The notes: generated by a model not told the origin, from the letters alone. 64,000 nucleotides of DNA from Phycicoccus sp. M110.8 (GCF_032464895.1 NZ_JAWDIC010000005.1:186001-250000), one strand, 5' to 3'; positions 1 through 11,572 are shown, numbered from the stretch's first letter. Numbers and translations: made by a program.

Positions 1-1
1 G

Positions 2-811
2 CAGGAGTCGCTCGAGCTCGCCGACGCTCCGTTGCGGATCGAGTGCTTCGACATCAGCCACATCCAGGGCTCGCAGGTCGTGGGCTCGATGGTGGTGTTC
101 GAGGACGGCCTGGCCCGCAAGTCCGAGTACCGCCGCTTCGTCATCCGCGGCGAGCAGGTCGACGACACCGCCGCCATGGACGAGGTGCTCACGCGGCGCT
201 TCCAGCGCTACCTCGAGGAGCGCGACAGCGCCTCGGACGTCGAGCTCGGCCCCGACTCCGACAGCGGGCCCGAGCGGATCGACCCCGACACCGGGCGCCC
301 CAAGAAGTTCGCGTACCCGCCCAACCTCGTGGTGGTCGACGGTGGCCTGCCGCAGGTCAACGCCGCGCGGGCCGCCCTGGACCGGCTCGGGATCGACGAC
401 GTCGCAGTCGTGGGCCTGGCCAAGCGGCTCGAGGAGGTCTGGGTGCCGGGACAGGACTACCCCGTGATCCTGCCGCGCACCAGCGAGGGCCTCTACCTGC
501 TCCAGCGGGTGCGCGACGAGGCGCACCGGTTCGCCATCACGTTCCACCGCCAGCGGCGGTCCAAGGCGATGACCGCGAGCGTGCTGGACGGCATACCGGG
601 TCTGGGGGAGTCGCGGCGCAAGGCGCTGCTGCGGCACTTCGGCTCGGTGAAGAAGGTGCGGGCCGCCACGGTCGAGGAGCTGCAGGCCGTTTCGGGCATC
701 GGGCCTGCGCTCGCGGCCACGATTGCGGCAGAGTTGTCCTCGGAGGGGTCGCCCGTGCCCGCGGTGAACCTCATGACCGGTGAGATCGTCGACGACGAGG
801 GGCAGCAGTGA
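2..811 (+). CDS. uvrC: Excinuclease ABC subunit C, C-terminal part (5' end outside window)
   Basis: This is the last 269 residues of UvrC, the nuclease subunit of nucleotide excision repair that makes both incisions around a lesion marked by UvrAB. The reading frame is open from the window edge, so the N-terminal GIY-YIG nuclease domain lies upstream. Visible here are the RNase H-like endonuclease core beginning [10 protein letters not shown], a VVDGG strand, and two C-terminal helix-hairpin-helix units (LDGIPGLG and VSGIGPAL) that bind DNA. The stop overlaps the rapZ start by 4 bases, so the two are probably translationally coupled. The uvrC-rapZ-yvcK-whiA order is common in actinobacteria. 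Confidence 0.97.
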   Translation, partial: QESLELADAPLRIECFDISHIQGSQVVGSMVVFEDGLARKSEYRRFVIRGEQVDDTAAMDEVLTRRFQRYLEERDSASDVELGPDSDSGPERIDPDTGRPKKFAYPPNLVVVDGGLPQVNAARAALDRLGIDDVAVVGLAKRLEEVWVPGQDYPVILPRTSEGLYLLQRVRDEAHRFAITFHRQRRSKAMTASVLDGIPGLGESRRKALLRHFGSVKKVRAATVEELQAVSGIGPALAATIAAELSSEGSPVPAVNLMTGEIVDDEGQQ

Positions 812-1776
812 GCAGTGGCGCGCAGGACGCCCAGCCCGAGCAGCACGCCCAGCCCGAGCCGCAGGAGCCGGTGGAACGGGACGTGCCGGGAGACACCCCG
901 GCTGCGCTGCGCCAGGGTGAGCTCGTCATCCTGACCGGCATGTCCGGGGCCGGCCGCTCCACCGCGGCCAACGTGCTCGAGGACTCCGGCTGGTACGTCA
1001 TCGACAACCTGCCGCCGCACCTGCTCGTCTCGCTCGTGGAGCTCACCCACGGGACGCCCCGGCCCGCCGACCTGCCCCGCCTGGCGGCGGTCGTGGACGT
1101 GCGCGCCCGTGGCTTCTTCGCCCACCTCCAGACGGCCATGAACGAGCTGGCCGAGCGTGGCTGGAAGCCGAGCCTGGTCTTCCTCGACGCGACCGACGAG
1201 GCGCTGGTGCGCCGCTTCGAGTCGGTGCGCCGGCCCCACCCGCTGCAGGGGGAGGGGCGGCTGCTCGACGGCATCCACCGCGAGCGGGAGATGCTGGCCG
1301 ACCTGCGCGCCCGCGCCGACGTCGTCATCGACACCTCCGGCCTCAACGTCCACCAGCTCGCCAAGAAGGTGCACCCGGTCTTCTCGTCCGAGCGCGGACC
1401 CAAGCTGCGGATCGCGCTGATGTCGTTCGGGTTCAAGTACGGCGTGCCGCTCGACGCCGACTTCGTCTTCGACATGCGGTTCCTGCCGAACCCGTTCTGG
1501 ATCCCGGAGCTCAGGCCGTTCACCGGGCAGGACCAGCCGGTGGCCGAGTACGTCATGCGCCAGCCCGGGGCCGAGGAGTTCCTCGACCGGGTGGTCGACC
1601 TGATGGTGCCGGTCACCGCCGGGTACCTGCGCGAGGGGCGGCGCTACGTCACCCTCGCCGTGGGCTGCACCGGCGGCAAGCACCGGTCCGTCGCCACGGC
1701 CGAGGCGCTGCGCCAGCGGCTCTCCAGTGACGAGATCGCGACCTTCGTGGTCCACCGCGACCTGGGGCAGGAGTGA
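808..1776 (+). CDS. rapZ: RNase adapter / nucleotide-binding protein RapZ (YvcJ family)
   Basis: A 322-residue RapZ/YvcJ family P-loop protein. In enterobacteria RapZ guides RNase E to the glmZ sRNA; in Gram-positives its role is less clear but it sits beside yvcK and whiA, as here. Walker [10 protein letters not shown] lies at residues 44-52, followed by VIDNLPP. The C-terminal domain carries [10 protein letters not shown] near residue 290, a phosphate-binding loop typical of the family. About 35 N-terminal residues, rich in Gln, Glu and Pro, precede the usual family start, so initiation may be further downstream. The GTG start overlaps the uvrC stop by 4 bases. Confidence 0.95.
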   Translation: MSSGAQDAQPEQHAQPEPQEPVERDVPGDTPAALRQGELVILTGMSGAGRSTAANVLEDSGWYVIDNLPPHLLVSLVELTHGTPRPADLPRLAAVVDVRARGFFAHLQTAMNELAERGWKPSLVFLDATDEALVRRFESVRRPHPLQGEGRLLDGIHREREMLADLRARADVVIDTSGLNVHQLAKKVHPVFSSERGPKLRIALMSFGFKYGVPLDADFVFDMRFLPNPFWIPELRPFTGQDQPVAEYVMRQPGAEEFLDRVVDLMVPVTAGYLREGRRYVTLAVGCTGGKHRSVATAEALRQRLSSDEIATFVVHRDLGQE

Positions 1777-1807
1777 GCGCGGTGGCGGGCCGCACGGGGC
1801 GGGCGGC

Positions 1808-2815
1808 ATGAGCGGGCCCGCCGTCGTCGCGCTGGGCGGGGGACACGGTCTGGCGGCGTCGCTCGAGGCGCTCAAGCTCGTCACCGACGACATCACCGCC
1901 GTCGTGACCGTCGCCGACAACGGTGGCTCGTCCGGGCGGCTCCGTGAGGAGTTCGGGGTGCTGCCGCCGGGGGACCTGCGGATGGCGGTCACCGCCCTGT
2001 GCGACGACACCGAGTGGGGCCACATCTGGCGCGACGTGCTCCAGCACCGGTTCCAGGGCACCGGCCCCCTGGCCGGGCACGCCCTGGGCAACCTGCTGAT
2101 CACCGCCCTCTGGGACCTGCACGACGACCCGGTGACCGGCCTGGACCTGGTCGGCCGCCTGCTCAACGCCCGCGGCCGGGTCCTCCCCATGGCTGCCGTC
2201 CCGCTCGAGATCACGGCCCAGGTGGCCGGGCTCGAGCCTGCGGCCGACAGGGCCGGCGTCGGCACCGACGGCATACCCACCGAACCCGGCGCCGGGACCG
2301 CCACCGAGGTCGTCACGACCGTGCGCGGCCAGGTGGCGGTGGCACGCACGCGCGGCACCGTGCGCAGCATCGCCCTCGAGCCGGCCGACCCGCCGGCCGC
2401 GCCCGCCACGGTGGAGGCGGTGCTCGACGCCGACTGGGTGATCCTCGGGCCGGGCTCGTGGTTCACGTCGGTGATGCCGCACCTCATGGTGCCGGCCCTG
2501 CGCGAGGCCCTCCACGACACGACGGCCCGTCGCTGCCTCACCCTCAACCTCGAGCACTCGGGGGAGACGGCCGGCATCTCGGCCGCCGGGCAGCTCGAGG
2601 TGCTGGCCGACCACGCACCCCGGATGCGCTTCGACGTGGTCCTCGCGGACCCCGGCGCCGTCGACGACGAGGAGGGCCTGCGGGCGACGGCCGGCCGGCT
2701 CGGTGCCGAGCTCGTGCTCGCCCCGGTCGCCCGCCGCGGCGCTCCCGGCCAGCATGACTCGCTGCGCCTCGCCGCGGCGTATCGTGACGTCTTCGGTTCC
2801 CGGGGCATGGCATGA
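1808..2815 (+). CDS. yvcK: YvcK family protein (gluconeogenesis factor, CofD-like fold)
   Basis: A 335-residue YvcK/CofD-like protein. In Bacillus and mycobacteria, YvcK homologues bind UDP-sugars and influence cell-wall precursor flux and growth on gluconeogenic carbon. The N-terminus has the glycine-rich nucleotide site VALGGGHGL, then [13 protein letters not shown] and PPGDLRMA, characteristic of the family; a second conserved patch is [14 protein letters not shown] at 1808 is chosen because the conserved N-terminal strand starts 5 residues later; the frame stays open further upstream, overlapping rapZ. It lies between rapZ and whiA in one transcription direction. Confidence 0.94.
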   Translation: MSGPAVVALGGGHGLAASLEALKLVTDDITAVVTVADNGGSSGRLREEFGVLPPGDLRMAVTALCDDTEWGHIWRDVLQHRFQGTGPLAGHALGNLLITALWDLHDDPVTGLDLVGRLLNARGRVLPMAAVPLEITAQVAGLEPAADRAGVGTDGIPTEPGAGTATEVVTTVRGQVAVARTRGTVRSIALEPADPPAAPATVEAVLDADWVILGPGSWFTSVMPHLMVPALREALHDTTARRCLTLNLEHSGETAGISAAGQLEVLADHAPRMRFDVVLADPGAVDDEEGLRATAGRLGAELVLAPVARRGAPGQHDSLRLAAAYRDVFGSRGMA

Positions 2816-2837
2816 ACGAGATGGGCAGGATGAGCGG

Positions 2838-3818
2838 ATGGCGATGACGGCTCGCGTCAAGGACGAACTCAGCAGGCTGGACGTGACCAAGCCCTGCTGC
2901 CGCAAGTCCGAGGTGGCTGCCACGCTCCGGTTCGCCGGCGGTCTGCACATCGTGGGTGGTCGCATCGTGGTGGAGGCCGAGCTCGACACCGCGAACGCCG
3001 CCCGGCGGCTGCGCAAGAGCATCGCCGACCTCTACGGCCACCCCTCCGAGGTGCTCGTGCTGGCGGCCAGCGGCATCCGCAAGGGCAGCCGCTACGTCGT
3101 GCGCGTCGTGCAGGACGGGGAGGCCCTCGCCCGGCAGACCGGCCTCATCGACTCGCGCGGCCGGCCCGTGCGTGGCCTGCCTCCCAAGGTGGTCAGCGCC
3201 TCGTCCTGCGACGCCGAGGCCGCCTGGCGGGGGGCGTTCCTCGCCCACGGGTCGCTCACCGAGCCGGGTCGGTCCTCGGCCCTCGAGGTCACCTGCCCCG
3301 GACCCGAGGCCGCTCTCGCACTCGTCGGAGCGGCCCGGCGCCTCGGCATCTCGGCCAAGGCCCGCGAGGTCCGCGGCGTGGACCGGGTCGTCATCCGTGA
3401 CGGGGACGCCATCGGCGCCATGCTGACCCGGCTCGGTGCCCACGAGGCCGTCCTCGCGTGGGAGGAGCGCCGGATGCGGCGCGAGGTCCGCGCCACCGCC
3501 AACCGGCTCGCCAACTTCGACGACGCCAACCTGCGGCGCTCGGCCCGCGCGGCCGTCGCCGCCGGCGCCCGCGTCCACCGGGCCATGGAGATCCTCGGCG
3601 AGGACATCCCCGACCACCTGCGTGAGGCCGGCCAGCTCCGCCTCGAGCACAAGCAGGCCTCGCTGGAGGAGCTCGGGCAGCTCGCCCAGCCGCCGATGAC
3701 CAAGGACGCCGTGGCCGGCCGCATCCGCCGGCTGCTCGCCATGGCAGACAAGCGCGCCGAGGACCTCGGCATCCCCGGCACCGACGCCAACCTGACCCCC
3801 GACATGCTCGAGGCCTGA
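2838..3818 (+). CDS. whiA: DNA-binding protein WhiA
   Basis: A 326-residue WhiA. In Streptomyces WhiA acts with WhiB to trigger sporulation septation; in other Gram-positives it affects division and metabolism. The N-terminus [11 protein letters not shown] begins the degenerate LAGLIDADG-endonuclease-like domain. The C-terminus (about residues 260-320) holds the helix-turn-helix, with [20 protein letters not shown] as the recognisable family signature. ATG at 2838 gives the canonical N-terminus [11 protein letters not shown]; a second ATG six bases on is also possible. Only 2 bases separate its stop from the next start. Confidence 0.96.
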   Translation: MAMTARVKDELSRLDVTKPCCRKSEVAATLRFAGGLHIVGGRIVVEAELDTANAARRLRKSIADLYGHPSEVLVLAASGIRKGSRYVVRVVQDGEALARQTGLIDSRGRPVRGLPPKVVSASSCDAEAAWRGAFLAHGSLTEPGRSSALEVTCPGPEAALALVGAARRLGISAKAREVRGVDRVVIRDGDAIGAMLTRLGAHEAVLAWEERRMRREVRATANRLANFDDANLRRSARAAVAAGARVHRAMEILGEDIPDHLREAGQLRLEHKQASLEELGQLAQPPMTKDAVAGRIRRLLAMADKRAEDLGIPGTDANLTPDMLEA

Positions 3819-3820
3819 GC

Positions 3821-4987
3821 GTGCGCGTCACCGTCGTCGGGACCGGCTACGTCGGCCTGTCCATCGCCGTGCTGCTCTCCTCGTCGCACGACGTCGTCGC
3901 CCTCGACATCGACGAAGGGCGGATCGAGCGGCTGCGCGGCGGCCACAGCCCGATCGCCGACCCCGACATCGAGCGGCGCCTCGAGCGCGGCGGCCTGCGG
4001 CTGTCGTTCACGACCGTGCCGGAGGAGGCGTATGCCGGGTCCGAGTTCGTCGTGGTGGCCACCCCCACCGACTACGACCCGGTCACCAACTACTTCGACA
4101 CCTCGACCGTCGAGCAGGTTGCGGCCGACGCCGCCCGGCTCAACCCCGACGCGACCGTCGTCGTGAAGTCGACCGTGCCGGTGGGCTTCACCCGGGCGCT
4201 GTCGGCCCGGCTCGGCACCACCGTGCTGTTCAGCCCCGAGTTCCTGCGCGAGGGCAAGGCGTTGTGGGACAGCCTGCACCCGAGCCGGATCGTGGTGGGC
4301 GACCGCGGTGAGCGGGGCAAGGCCTTCGCCGAGCTGCTGCGCGGCGCCGCCGACGAGCCCGAGGTGCCGGTGCTGCTCACCGACAGCACCGAGGCCGAGG
4401 CGATCAAGCTGTTCGCCAACACCTACCTCGCGATGCGGGTCGCCTTCTTCAACGAGCTCGACACCTTCGCCCTGACGCACGGGCTCGACACCCGCCAGAT
4501 CATCGACGGCGTGGGCCTCGACCCGCGCATCGGCCCCGGGTACAACAACCCGTCCTTCGGGTACGGCGGGTACTGCCTGCCCAAGGACACCAAGCAGCTC
4601 CTGGCCAACTACCAGGACGTGCCGCAGAGCCTCATCGAGGCGATCGTGTCGGCGAACACCACGCGCAAGGACTTCATCGCCACCGACATCCTGCGCCGCA
4701 ACCCCTCGGTCGTCGGCATCCACCGGCTCATCATGAAGTCGGGGTCGGACAACTTCCGGTCCAGCAGCGTGCAGGGGATCATGAAGCGGATCAAGGCCAA
4801 GGGCGTCTCGGTCGTCGTCTACGAGCCGGCCTTGACGGCCGACACCTTCTTCGGCTCGCGTGTCGTCCGCGACCTCGCCGAGTTCACCGAGCTGTCCGAC
4901 GTCATCGTCGCCAACCGCATGGTGCCCGAGCTCGAGCACGTGGCCGACAAGGTCTACACGCGCGACCTGTTCGGCGGCGACAGCTGA
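3821..4987 (+). CDS. ugd: UDP-glucose 6-dehydrogenase (enterobacterial Ugd type)
   Basis: A 388-residue nucleotide-sugar dehydrogenase that should oxidise UDP-glucose to UDP-glucuronate with two NAD+. It has the N-terminal Rossmann loop [10 protein letters not shown], the ATPTDYDP and KSTVPVGFT segments, [11 protein letters not shown], and the catalytic-cysteine motif [13 protein letters not shown]. Length and motifs ([30 protein letters not shown] at the C-terminus) match the short enterobacterial Ugd I recall, not the roughly 430-450-residue enzyme usual in actinobacteria. No other polysaccharide gene is nearby. It starts 2 bases after whiA, so it is probably co-transcribed with it, which is an odd place for this gene. 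Confidence 0.95.
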   Translation: MRVTVVGTGYVGLSIAVLLSSSHDVVALDIDEGRIERLRGGHSPIADPDIERRLERGGLRLSFTTVPEEAYAGSEFVVVATPTDYDPVTNYFDTSTVEQVAADAARLNPDATVVVKSTVPVGFTRALSARLGTTVLFSPEFLREGKALWDSLHPSRIVVGDRGERGKAFAELLRGAADEPEVPVLLTDSTEAEAIKLFANTYLAMRVAFFNELDTFALTHGLDTRQIIDGVGLDPRIGPGYNNPSFGYGGYCLPKDTKQLLANYQDVPQSLIEAIVSANTTRKDFIATDILRRNPSVVGIHRLIMKSGSDNFRSSSVQGIMKRIKAKGVSVVVYEPALTADTFFGSRVVRDLAEFTELSDVIVANRMVPELEHVADKVYTRDLFGGDS

Positions 4988-6121
<1,134 letters not shown>

Positions 6122-6159
6122 CCGACCGGTCCCACCCCACCGATACGGAGCTGGTCTCG

Positions 6160-7377
6160 ATGCGTTCCATCGCCGACCTGGGCGACCTGCGCGGCAAGCG
6201 CGTGCTCGTCCGGTCCGACCTCAACGTGCCCCTCGACGGGAGCACGATCACCGACGACGGTCGCATCCGGGCCTCGGTCCCGACCATCACGGCCCTGTCC
6301 GAGGCGGGCGCACGCGTCGTCGTGTGCGCCCACCTCGGGCGGCCCAAGGGCGCGCCCGAGGACCGCTACTCGCTGCGCCCGGTCGCGACCCGGCTCGGCG
6401 AGCTGCTCGGCCGTGACGTCACCTTCGCCACCGACACGGTGGGCGAGAGCGCGCGGGCGGCGGTCGAGGCCGCGCAGGACGGCGACGTCGTGCTGCTCGA
6501 GAACCTGCGGTTCAACCCGGGCGAAACCGCGAAGACCGACGAGGAGCGGGCGGAGTTCGCGCGCTCCCTCGCGGGGCTCGCCGACGCGTACGTGTCCGAC
6601 GGGTTCGGCGTCGTGCACCGCAAGCAGGCGTCCGTCTACGACGTCGCCCGGCTCCTGCCGGCCGCTGTCGGCGGGCTCGTCGAGACCGAGGTCGGCGTCC
6701 TGCGCCGGCTCACCGAGGACCCCGAGCGCCCGTATGCCGTGGTGCTCGGCGGCGCGAAGGTGTCGGACAAGCTGGGCGTCATCGACAACCTGCTCCAGAC
6801 CGCCGACCGCCTGCTCATCGGCGGGGGCATGGTCTTCACGTTCCTCAAGGCGCAGGACTACGAGGTCGGCAGCTCGCTGCTCGAGGCCGACCAGGTCGAG
6901 ACGGTGAAGGGTTACCTCGACCAGGCGAAGGAGCGCGGCGTCGAGATCGTGCTCCCCGTCGACGTCGTGGCCGCCACCGCGTTCTCGGCTGACGCCGACC
7001 ACGAGGTCGTGCCGGCCGGGGCCATCCCCGCCGACCGCATGGGCCTGGACATCGGACCCGAGTCCGGGGTGCTGTTCGCGGAGAAGCTCAAGGACTGCCG
7101 CACCGTCTTCTGGAACGGCCCCATGGGCGCGTTCGAGATGGAGCCGTATGCCGCGGGCACCGCCGCCGTGGCCAAGGCCCTGGTCGAGCTCACGCAGGAC
7201 GGCGCGCTGACCGTCGTCGGTGGCGGCGACTCCGCCGCAGCCGTGCGCCAGCTCGGGTTCTCCGACGACCAGTTCGGCCACATCTCCACCGGTGGCGGGG
7301 CGAGCCTGGAGTACCTCGAGGGCAAGGAGCTGCCGGGGCTGACGGTCCTGGACGAGACGCAGGAGGACGCCGGCTGA
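6160..7377 (+). CDS. pgk: Phosphoglycerate kinase
   Basis: A 405-residue enzyme that transfers the phosphate of 1,3-bisphosphoglycerate to ADP. Visible family signatures are [14 protein letters not shown] at the N-terminal substrate site, [34 protein letters not shown], and the C-terminal nucleotide loop [11 protein letters not shown] with [19 protein letters not shown] at 6160 has GGAG 9 bases upstream and gives a normal-length protein. The stop overlaps the tpiA start (TGATG). Confidence 0.98.
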   Translation: MRSIADLGDLRGKRVLVRSDLNVPLDGSTITDDGRIRASVPTITALSEAGARVVVCAHLGRPKGAPEDRYSLRPVATRLGELLGRDVTFATDTVGESARAAVEAAQDGDVVLLENLRFNPGETAKTDEERAEFARSLAGLADAYVSDGFGVVHRKQASVYDVARLLPAAVGGLVETEVGVLRRLTEDPERPYAVVLGGAKVSDKLGVIDNLLQTADRLLIGGGMVFTFLKAQDYEVGSSLLEADQVETVKGYLDQAKERGVEIVLPVDVVAATAFSADADHEVVPAGAIPADRMGLDIGPESGVLFAEKLKDCRTVFWNGPMGAFEMEPYAAGTAAVAKALVELTQDGALTVVGGGDSAAAVRQLGFSDDQFGHISTGGGASLEYLEGKELPGLTVLDETQEDAG

Positions 7378-8186
7378 TGGCCGCGAAGACCACCGCCGGT
7401 CGCACGCCGCTCATGGCGGGCAACTGGAAGATGAACCTCGACCACCTCCAGGCGACGCACCTCGTGCAGAAGCTCGACTGGACCCTGCGCGACGGCAAGC
7501 ACGACTTCGGTGCGGTGGAGGTTGCGGTCCTGCCGCCCTTCACCGACATCCGCTCGGTCCAGACGCTCATCGACGGGGACCGGCTCGAGCTGCGCCACGG
7601 CGCGCAGGACCTGTCCCAGCACGACAGCGGCGCCTTCACGGGCGAGGTCTCCGGTGCGTTCCTCGCCAAGCTGGGCTGCACCTACGTCGTCGTCGGGCAC
7701 AGCGAGCGTCGCGAGTACCACCAGGAGACCGACGAGGTGGTGGCCGCCAAGGTCAAGGCCGCCTTCCGGCACGGCCTGACGCCGATCTTCTGCGTCGGCG
7801 AGCCCCTCGAGGTGCGCCAGGCCGGTGAGCACGTCGCGCACGTCCTGGCCCAGGTCGAGGCCGGCCTCGCGGGCGTCCCCGCGGACAAGGCGCGGACGGT
7901 CGTCGTGGCATACGAGCCGGTGTGGGCGATCGGCACGGGTGAGGTGGCCACGCCACAGGACGCGCAGGAGGTGTGCGCGGCCATCCGGACCAAGCTGGCG
8001 GAGCTGTACTCCGGCGACCTGGCCGACGGCGTGCGGATCCTGTACGGCGGCTCGGTCAAGGCCGGGAACGTCGCGGCGATCATGGCCCAGGAGGACGTCG
8101 ACGGTGCGCTCGTCGGGGGTGCCTCGACCGACCCGGCCGAGTTCGCCTCGATCTGCCGCTACCGGGACCACATGGCGACTGCGTGA
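7377..8186 (+). CDS. tpiA: Triose-phosphate isomerase
   Basis: A 269-residue TIM-barrel enzyme interconverting dihydroxyacetone phosphate and glyceraldehyde-3-phosphate. The substrate-binding AGNWKMN, the catalytic histidine in VGHSERREY, the catalytic glutamate in [10 protein letters not shown] and the phosphate-binding YGGSVKAGN are all present. Coupled to pgk by a 1-base stop/start overlap. Confidence 0.98.
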   Translation: MAAKTTAGRTPLMAGNWKMNLDHLQATHLVQKLDWTLRDGKHDFGAVEVAVLPPFTDIRSVQTLIDGDRLELRHGAQDLSQHDSGAFTGEVSGAFLAKLGCTYVVVGHSERREYHQETDEVVAAKVKAAFRHGLTPIFCVGEPLEVRQAGEHVAHVLAQVEAGLAGVPADKARTVVVAYEPVWAIGTGEVATPQDAQEVCAAIRTKLAELYSGDLADGVRILYGGSVKAGNVAAIMAQEDVDGALVGGASTDPAEFASICRYRDHMATA

Positions 8187-8209
8187 CCCCCCAGCAGGTA
8201 TCCTGACCG

Positions 8210-8230
8210 CTGCTGCCGAAACGGCAGCAG
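8210..8230 (+). other. Hairpin between tpiA and secG
   Basis: CTGCTGCCG, loop AAA, then CGGCAGCAG is a perfect 9-bp stem in the 75-base tpiA-secG gap. It may partly terminate glycolytic transcription or protect a 3' end. No T-run follows. A TATCCT just upstream (8199-8204) could be the -10 of a secG promoter. Confidence 0.45.
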
Positions 8231-8261
8231 GTACTGACGTCGACTCGAAGATGGGTGCTCC

Positions 8262-8507
8262 GTGGAAGCCGTGCGCATCGGCCTGCAGGTCCTGCTGGTC
8301 CTCGGGGGTCTGTTCCTGACCCTCCTGATCCTCCTGCACAAGGGCAAGGGCGGCGGCCTGTCGGACATGTTCGGCGGCGGCATGTCGACCTCGCTGGGCT
8401 CCTCGTCGGTGGCCGAGCGCAACCTCGACCGCTTCACGATCGCCGTCGGCATCGTGTGGTTCGCGTGCATCGTGGGCCTCGGTCTCATCGAACGCTTCTC
8501 CAGCTGA
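8262..8507 (+). CDS. secG: Preprotein translocase subunit SecG
   Basis: An 81-residue protein with two hydrophobic segments (about residues 4-23 and 56-75) separated by a polar, Gly/Ser-rich loop containing KGKGGGLSDMFGGG, the SecG signature. SecG joins SecYE in the inner membrane and assists SecA-driven protein export. GTG start. The position directly after tpiA and before rbpA is the usual actinobacterial arrangement. Confidence 0.95.
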   Translation: MEAVRIGLQVLLVLGGLFLTLLILLHKGKGGGLSDMFGGGMSTSLGSSSVAERNLDRFTIAVGIVWFACIVGLGLIERFSS

Positions 8508-8526
8508 ACCCGGAAGGACTCGACTC

Positions 8527-8877
8527 ATGGCAGGTGGCAACGCAATCCGCGGCAGCCGTGTCGGCGCCGGCCCGATGGGCGAGGCCGAGCGCGGCGAGGC
8601 CGCTCCTCGCGTCTTCGTCTCGTACTGGTGCGCCAACGGCCACCAGACCCGGCCGAGCTTCGCCGAGGAGCCGGGCCTCGCGGTCCCGGAGACCTGGGAC
8701 TGCCCGCGCTGCGGCTTCCCGGCCGGCCAGGACGAGGCCAACCCGCCCGCCCCGCCGAAGGTGGAGCCGTACAAGACGCACCTCGCGTACGTGAAGGAGC
8801 GGCGCTCGGACGCCGACGGCAAGGCCATCCTCGAGGAGGCCCTCGCCACGCTGCGTGACCGCAAGCTGATCCAGTAG
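8527..8877 (+). CDS. rbpA: RNA polymerase-binding protein RbpA
   Basis: A 116-residue RbpA, an actinobacteria-specific factor that binds the principal sigma factor and RNA polymerase and stabilises the open promoter complex. The N-terminal tail contains GNAIRGSRVGAG. The zinc-ribbon-like core is SYWCANGH to WDCPRCGFPAG (Cys and His ligands visible), followed by the linker KTHLAYVKERRS and a C-terminal sigma-interacting helix ending ALATLRDRKLIQ. The gene is followed by a strong terminator hairpin. Confidence 0.96.
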   Translation: MAGGNAIRGSRVGAGPMGEAERGEAAPRVFVSYWCANGHQTRPSFAEEPGLAVPETWDCPRCGFPAGQDEANPPAPPKVEPYKTHLAYVKERRSDADGKAILEEALATLRDRKLIQ

Positions 8878-8903
8878 CGGCCGGCCGCCACGTGCGGCAG
8901 ACC

Positions 8904-8945
8904 GCCTCGACGACGCCCCGGGACCACGGTCCCGGGGCGTCGTCG
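8904..8945 (+). terminator. Strong terminator hairpin after rbpA
   Basis: The sequence around 8906-8943 forms a stem of about 17 bp (CGACGACGCCCCGGGAC pairing with its complement across a 4-base loop). It follows the rbpA stop by about 30 bases and separates the glycolytic and secG-rbpA transcripts from the next operon. There is no T-run, as is common for actinobacterial terminators. Coordinates are good to about two bases. Confidence 0.75.
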
Positions 8946-9017
8946 CGTGTGGTGCCCGCGCATCGCCCACACCCGGCCTGACCTGCGTGTTCGTGGCCGG
9001 CGTGATGGGGTGGGGTC

Positions 9018-10172
9018 GTGGCCTCCCCGTCGTCCCCGACCTCCTCGACCTCACCGCGACACGACCCGCCGAGGCGGGACGGGCGGGGCGTCGTGCCCGT
9101 ACGCCTCACGCCGCCCGGTGCCTCCGACGGCCGCGCCGCGGACGGCCGCGCCGCGGACGGCACGGGCGGGCGCTCGGGGGTGGACGAGCTGCTGGCGCAG
9201 GCCGGTGGTGCGGCCGGCGACGTCGAGGCGTCCCTGGACCTGGCCCGCCGCCTCGGGTTTGCTCTGCCCGGCCCCGGCGAGGGGCGCACCACCGAGCTGT
9301 GGTCGGTGCTGGCGACCCTCGGTGCCCTGGACCTGACCACCGCCCGGGTGGTCGAGCCCCATTTGGACGCCCTCGCGATCCTGCGCCAGGCGGGCGTGGC
9401 CGAAGGCACCGTCCCGGACGGGTCGACGTGGGGTGTCTTCGCAGCCGAAGGACCCGGGGTGCGGCTCTCGGCGTCCCGGGGCGAGGACGGGACATGGCGG
9501 CTCGGCGGGGTCAAGCCGTGGTGCTCGCTGGCGGACCGGCTGAGCCACGCCGTCGTGACGGCCCACACCGGTGCAGGATCGCGACGGGCGTTCGCGGTCG
9601 AGCTGCGCGGGCCCGGGGTGAGCGGTGAGGGCGGCACGTGGGCCTCCCGCGGGCTGCGCGACGTGAGCAGCCTGGCGACGAGGTACGACGACGTGCCTGC
9701 CGTGCCCGTGGGGGAGGACGACTGGTACCTGACCCGTCCCGGCTTCGCCTGGGGCGGGATCGGGGTGGCCGCGTGCTGGTACGGCGGTGCGGTGGGGCTC
9801 GCGCGGACGATGCTGACGGCCGCCGGAACCCGGCCGCCGGACCAGGTCGCCCTCATGCACCTCGGCGCCGTCGACGGTGCGCTGCACGCCGCGAGGGCGT
9901 CGCTGCACGAGGCGGGCGGGCTGGTCGACGCCGGCGCCGCCTCGGGGGCGCACGGCGCCGTTCTGGCCCTGCGCGTGCGCGGCGTGGTGGCGGAGGCGGT
10001 GGAGCGGGTCCTCGCCCACGCGGCGCACGCGCTGGGGCCCGGACCGCTCACGGGGGACGAGGAGCACGCGCGCCGGGTGGCCGACCTGCAGGTGTACGTG
10101 CGCCAGCACCACGCCGAGCGGGACCAGGCCGCGCTCGGGAAGGCGCTGGTGGACGGCGAGGGAGCGTCGTGA
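9018..10172 (+). CDS. Acyl-CoA dehydrogenase-like protein
   Basis: A protein of up to 384 residues resembling acyl-CoA dehydrogenases: an all-helical N-terminal part, a central strand region with WRLGGVKPWCSLADRLSHAV matching the family's FAD/substrate-contacting segment, and a helical C-terminal domain. It is diverged, and I could not place a clear catalytic glutamate, so its substrate is unknown. The first 25 residues are low-complexity; GTG at 9093 is an alternative start. The stop overlaps the next gene by 4 bases, tying it to the deacetylase/methyltransferase and glycosyltransferase. Substrates other than fatty acyl-CoA are plausible in such a setting. Confidence 0.82.
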   Translation: MASPSSPTSSTSPRHDPPRRDGRGVVPVRLTPPGASDGRAADGRAADGTGGRSGVDELLAQAGGAAGDVEASLDLARRLGFALPGPGEGRTTELWSVLATLGALDLTTARVVEPHLDALAILRQAGVAEGTVPDGSTWGVFAAEGPGVRLSASRGEDGTWRLGGVKPWCSLADRLSHAVVTAHTGAGSRRAFAVELRGPGVSGEGGTWASRGLRDVSSLATRYDDVPAVPVGEDDWYLTRPGFAWGGIGVAACWYGGAVGLARTMLTAAGTRPPDQVALMHLGAVDGALHAARASLHEAGGLVDAGAASGAHGAVLALRVRGVVAEAVERVLAHAAHALGPGPLTGDEEHARRVADLQVYVRQHHAERDQAALGKALVDGEGAS

Positions 10173-11572
10173 CCGCGTCCGGGCCGTTCCGGGGGGTGGC
10201 TCCGGCGTTCGACCACCGGGAGCCGGGGACGGACGAGCAGCAGTGGCTGGCCGCCCCGCAGTGGGCCGACGTGGCTCGCGCCCGGCCCGCGGAGGTGCTC
10301 GGGGACGTCGACAACCTCGTCGTGCTGGCCGCCCACCCCGACGACGAGACGCTCGGCTGTGCCGGGCTGGTGTCCGCGGCGTCCGCGGCCGGCGTGCCGG
10401 TGACCGTGGTCGTCGCCACGCTGGGGGAGAGCTCGCACCCGGCGTCACGCACGCACACCGCCGGTCAGCTCGCAGCACGGCGCGAGGAGGAGGTCCGGTG
10501 CGCGGTCGGGGAGGTCGCTGCCGCTGCGAGGGTCGAGGTGCTGCGGCTCCCGGACGGCCGGCTGGAGGACCACGAGGCGGAGCTGGCCGCTGCCCTGGCA
10601 CGCGTCGTAAAGGGTTCCGGGACGCTGCTGCTGGCCCCGTGGCGCCACGACGGCCACTGCGACCACGAGGCAGCCGGCCGGGTCGCCGCGGGTGTCGCGG
10701 CGAGCGCCGGGGCCAGGCTGCTCGAGTACCCCGTCTGGCTCTGGCACTGGGGCACGCCTGAGGGCGCCCCGTGGGGAGAGGTCCTCGCCGTCGACCTGTC
10801 GCCGGAGCACGTGACCGCACGCAGGGCCGCCCTGGGGCTGCACGCCTCCCAGACGGCGCCGCTGTCGGACGAGCCCGGTGACGAGGTCCTGCTCGGGCCG
10901 CACGTGCTGGCGCACTTCGACCGGCCGTTCGAGGCCTACCTGCGACACCTCTCCGCGGACGGCCCCGACGACCCCCGTGACGCCGTCTTCGACGGGATGT
11001 TCGAGTCCAGCGAGGACCCGTGGGACGTCGACTCGTCGTGGTACGAGCGCCGGAAGCGGGCCGCCACGCTCGCGGCGCCCCTCACCGAACCGCTGGGCCG
11101 GGTGCTCGAGGTGGGGTGCTCGACCGGCGTCCTGACCGCCGAGCTCGCGGCCCGAGCCGACTCCGTCCTCGCCCTCGACGTGAGCGCCGAGGCGCTGCGG
11201 CGGGCGGGGGAGCGGCTGTCGTCCTGGGGGGACCGGGTCGAGCTGCGGCGCGCCCGGGTGCCCCGCGACTGGCCGGAGGGGACCTTCGACCTCGTCGTGC
11301 TGTCGGAGGTCGGCTACTTCTGGACGCCCGAGGACCTCGGCGAGGTGACCCGCCGGCTGCCGGAGGCACTGGCCCCCGGCGGCACGGTCCTGCTGTGCGA
11401 CTGGAGGCACCCGGTCGACGGGTGGCCGCTCGACGGCGAGGACGTCCACGAGGCGCTGCGTGGGCTGCCCGGCCTCGAGGTGCTGGTGCGGCACGAGGAG
11501 CAGGACTTCCTCGTCGAGCTGCTGGGTCCGGCCGGCACGGCCTCGCCCGCGCGACGGGAGGGCAAGGCGTGA
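10169..11572 (+). CDS. Bifunctional PIG-L family deacetylase / class I SAM methyltransferase
   Basis: A 467-residue fusion. Residues about 50-250 are a PIG-L/LmbE zinc deacetylase: the metal motif AAHPDDETLG is clear and the later HDGHCDHEAAG supplies the further metal histidine. PIG-L enzymes remove acetyl groups from N-acetylglucosamine-type substrates. Residues about 280-460 are a class I SAM methyltransferase of the NodS type, with motif I VLEVGCSTGVLTAELA and a later FDLVVLSEVGYFW. Joining the two suggests consecutive modification of one amino-sugar. The GTG start overlaps the acyl-CoA dehydrogenase stop by 4 bases and its stop overlaps the glycosyltransferase start by 4. Confidence 0.9.
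   Translation: MTASGPFRGVAPAFDHREPGTDEQQWLAAPQWADVARARPAEVLGDVDNLVVLAAHPDDETLGCAGLVSAASAAGVPVTVVVATLGESSHPASRTHTAGQLAARREEEVRCAVGEVAAAARVEVLRLPDGRLEDHEAELAAALARVVKGSGTLLLAPWRHDGHCDHEAAGRVAAGVAASAGARLLEYPVWLWHWGTPEGAPWGEVLAVDLSPEHVTARRAALGLHASQTAPLSDEPGDEVLLGPHVLAHFDRPFEAYLRHLSADGPDDPRDAVFDGMFESSEDPWDVDSSWYERRKRAATLAAPLTEPLGRVLEVGCSTGVLTAELAARADSVLALDVSAEALRRAGERLSSWGDRVELRRARVPRDWPEGTFDLVVLSEVGYFWTPEDLGEVTRRLPEALAPGGTVLLCDWRHPVDGWPLDGEDVHEALRGLPGLEVLVRHEEQDFLVELLGPAGTASPARREGKA

Noticed and set aside
8187-8261. Possible riboswitch or tRNA in the tpiA-secG gap
   Set aside because: Only one simple hairpin is present; no cloverleaf or conserved riboswitch core.
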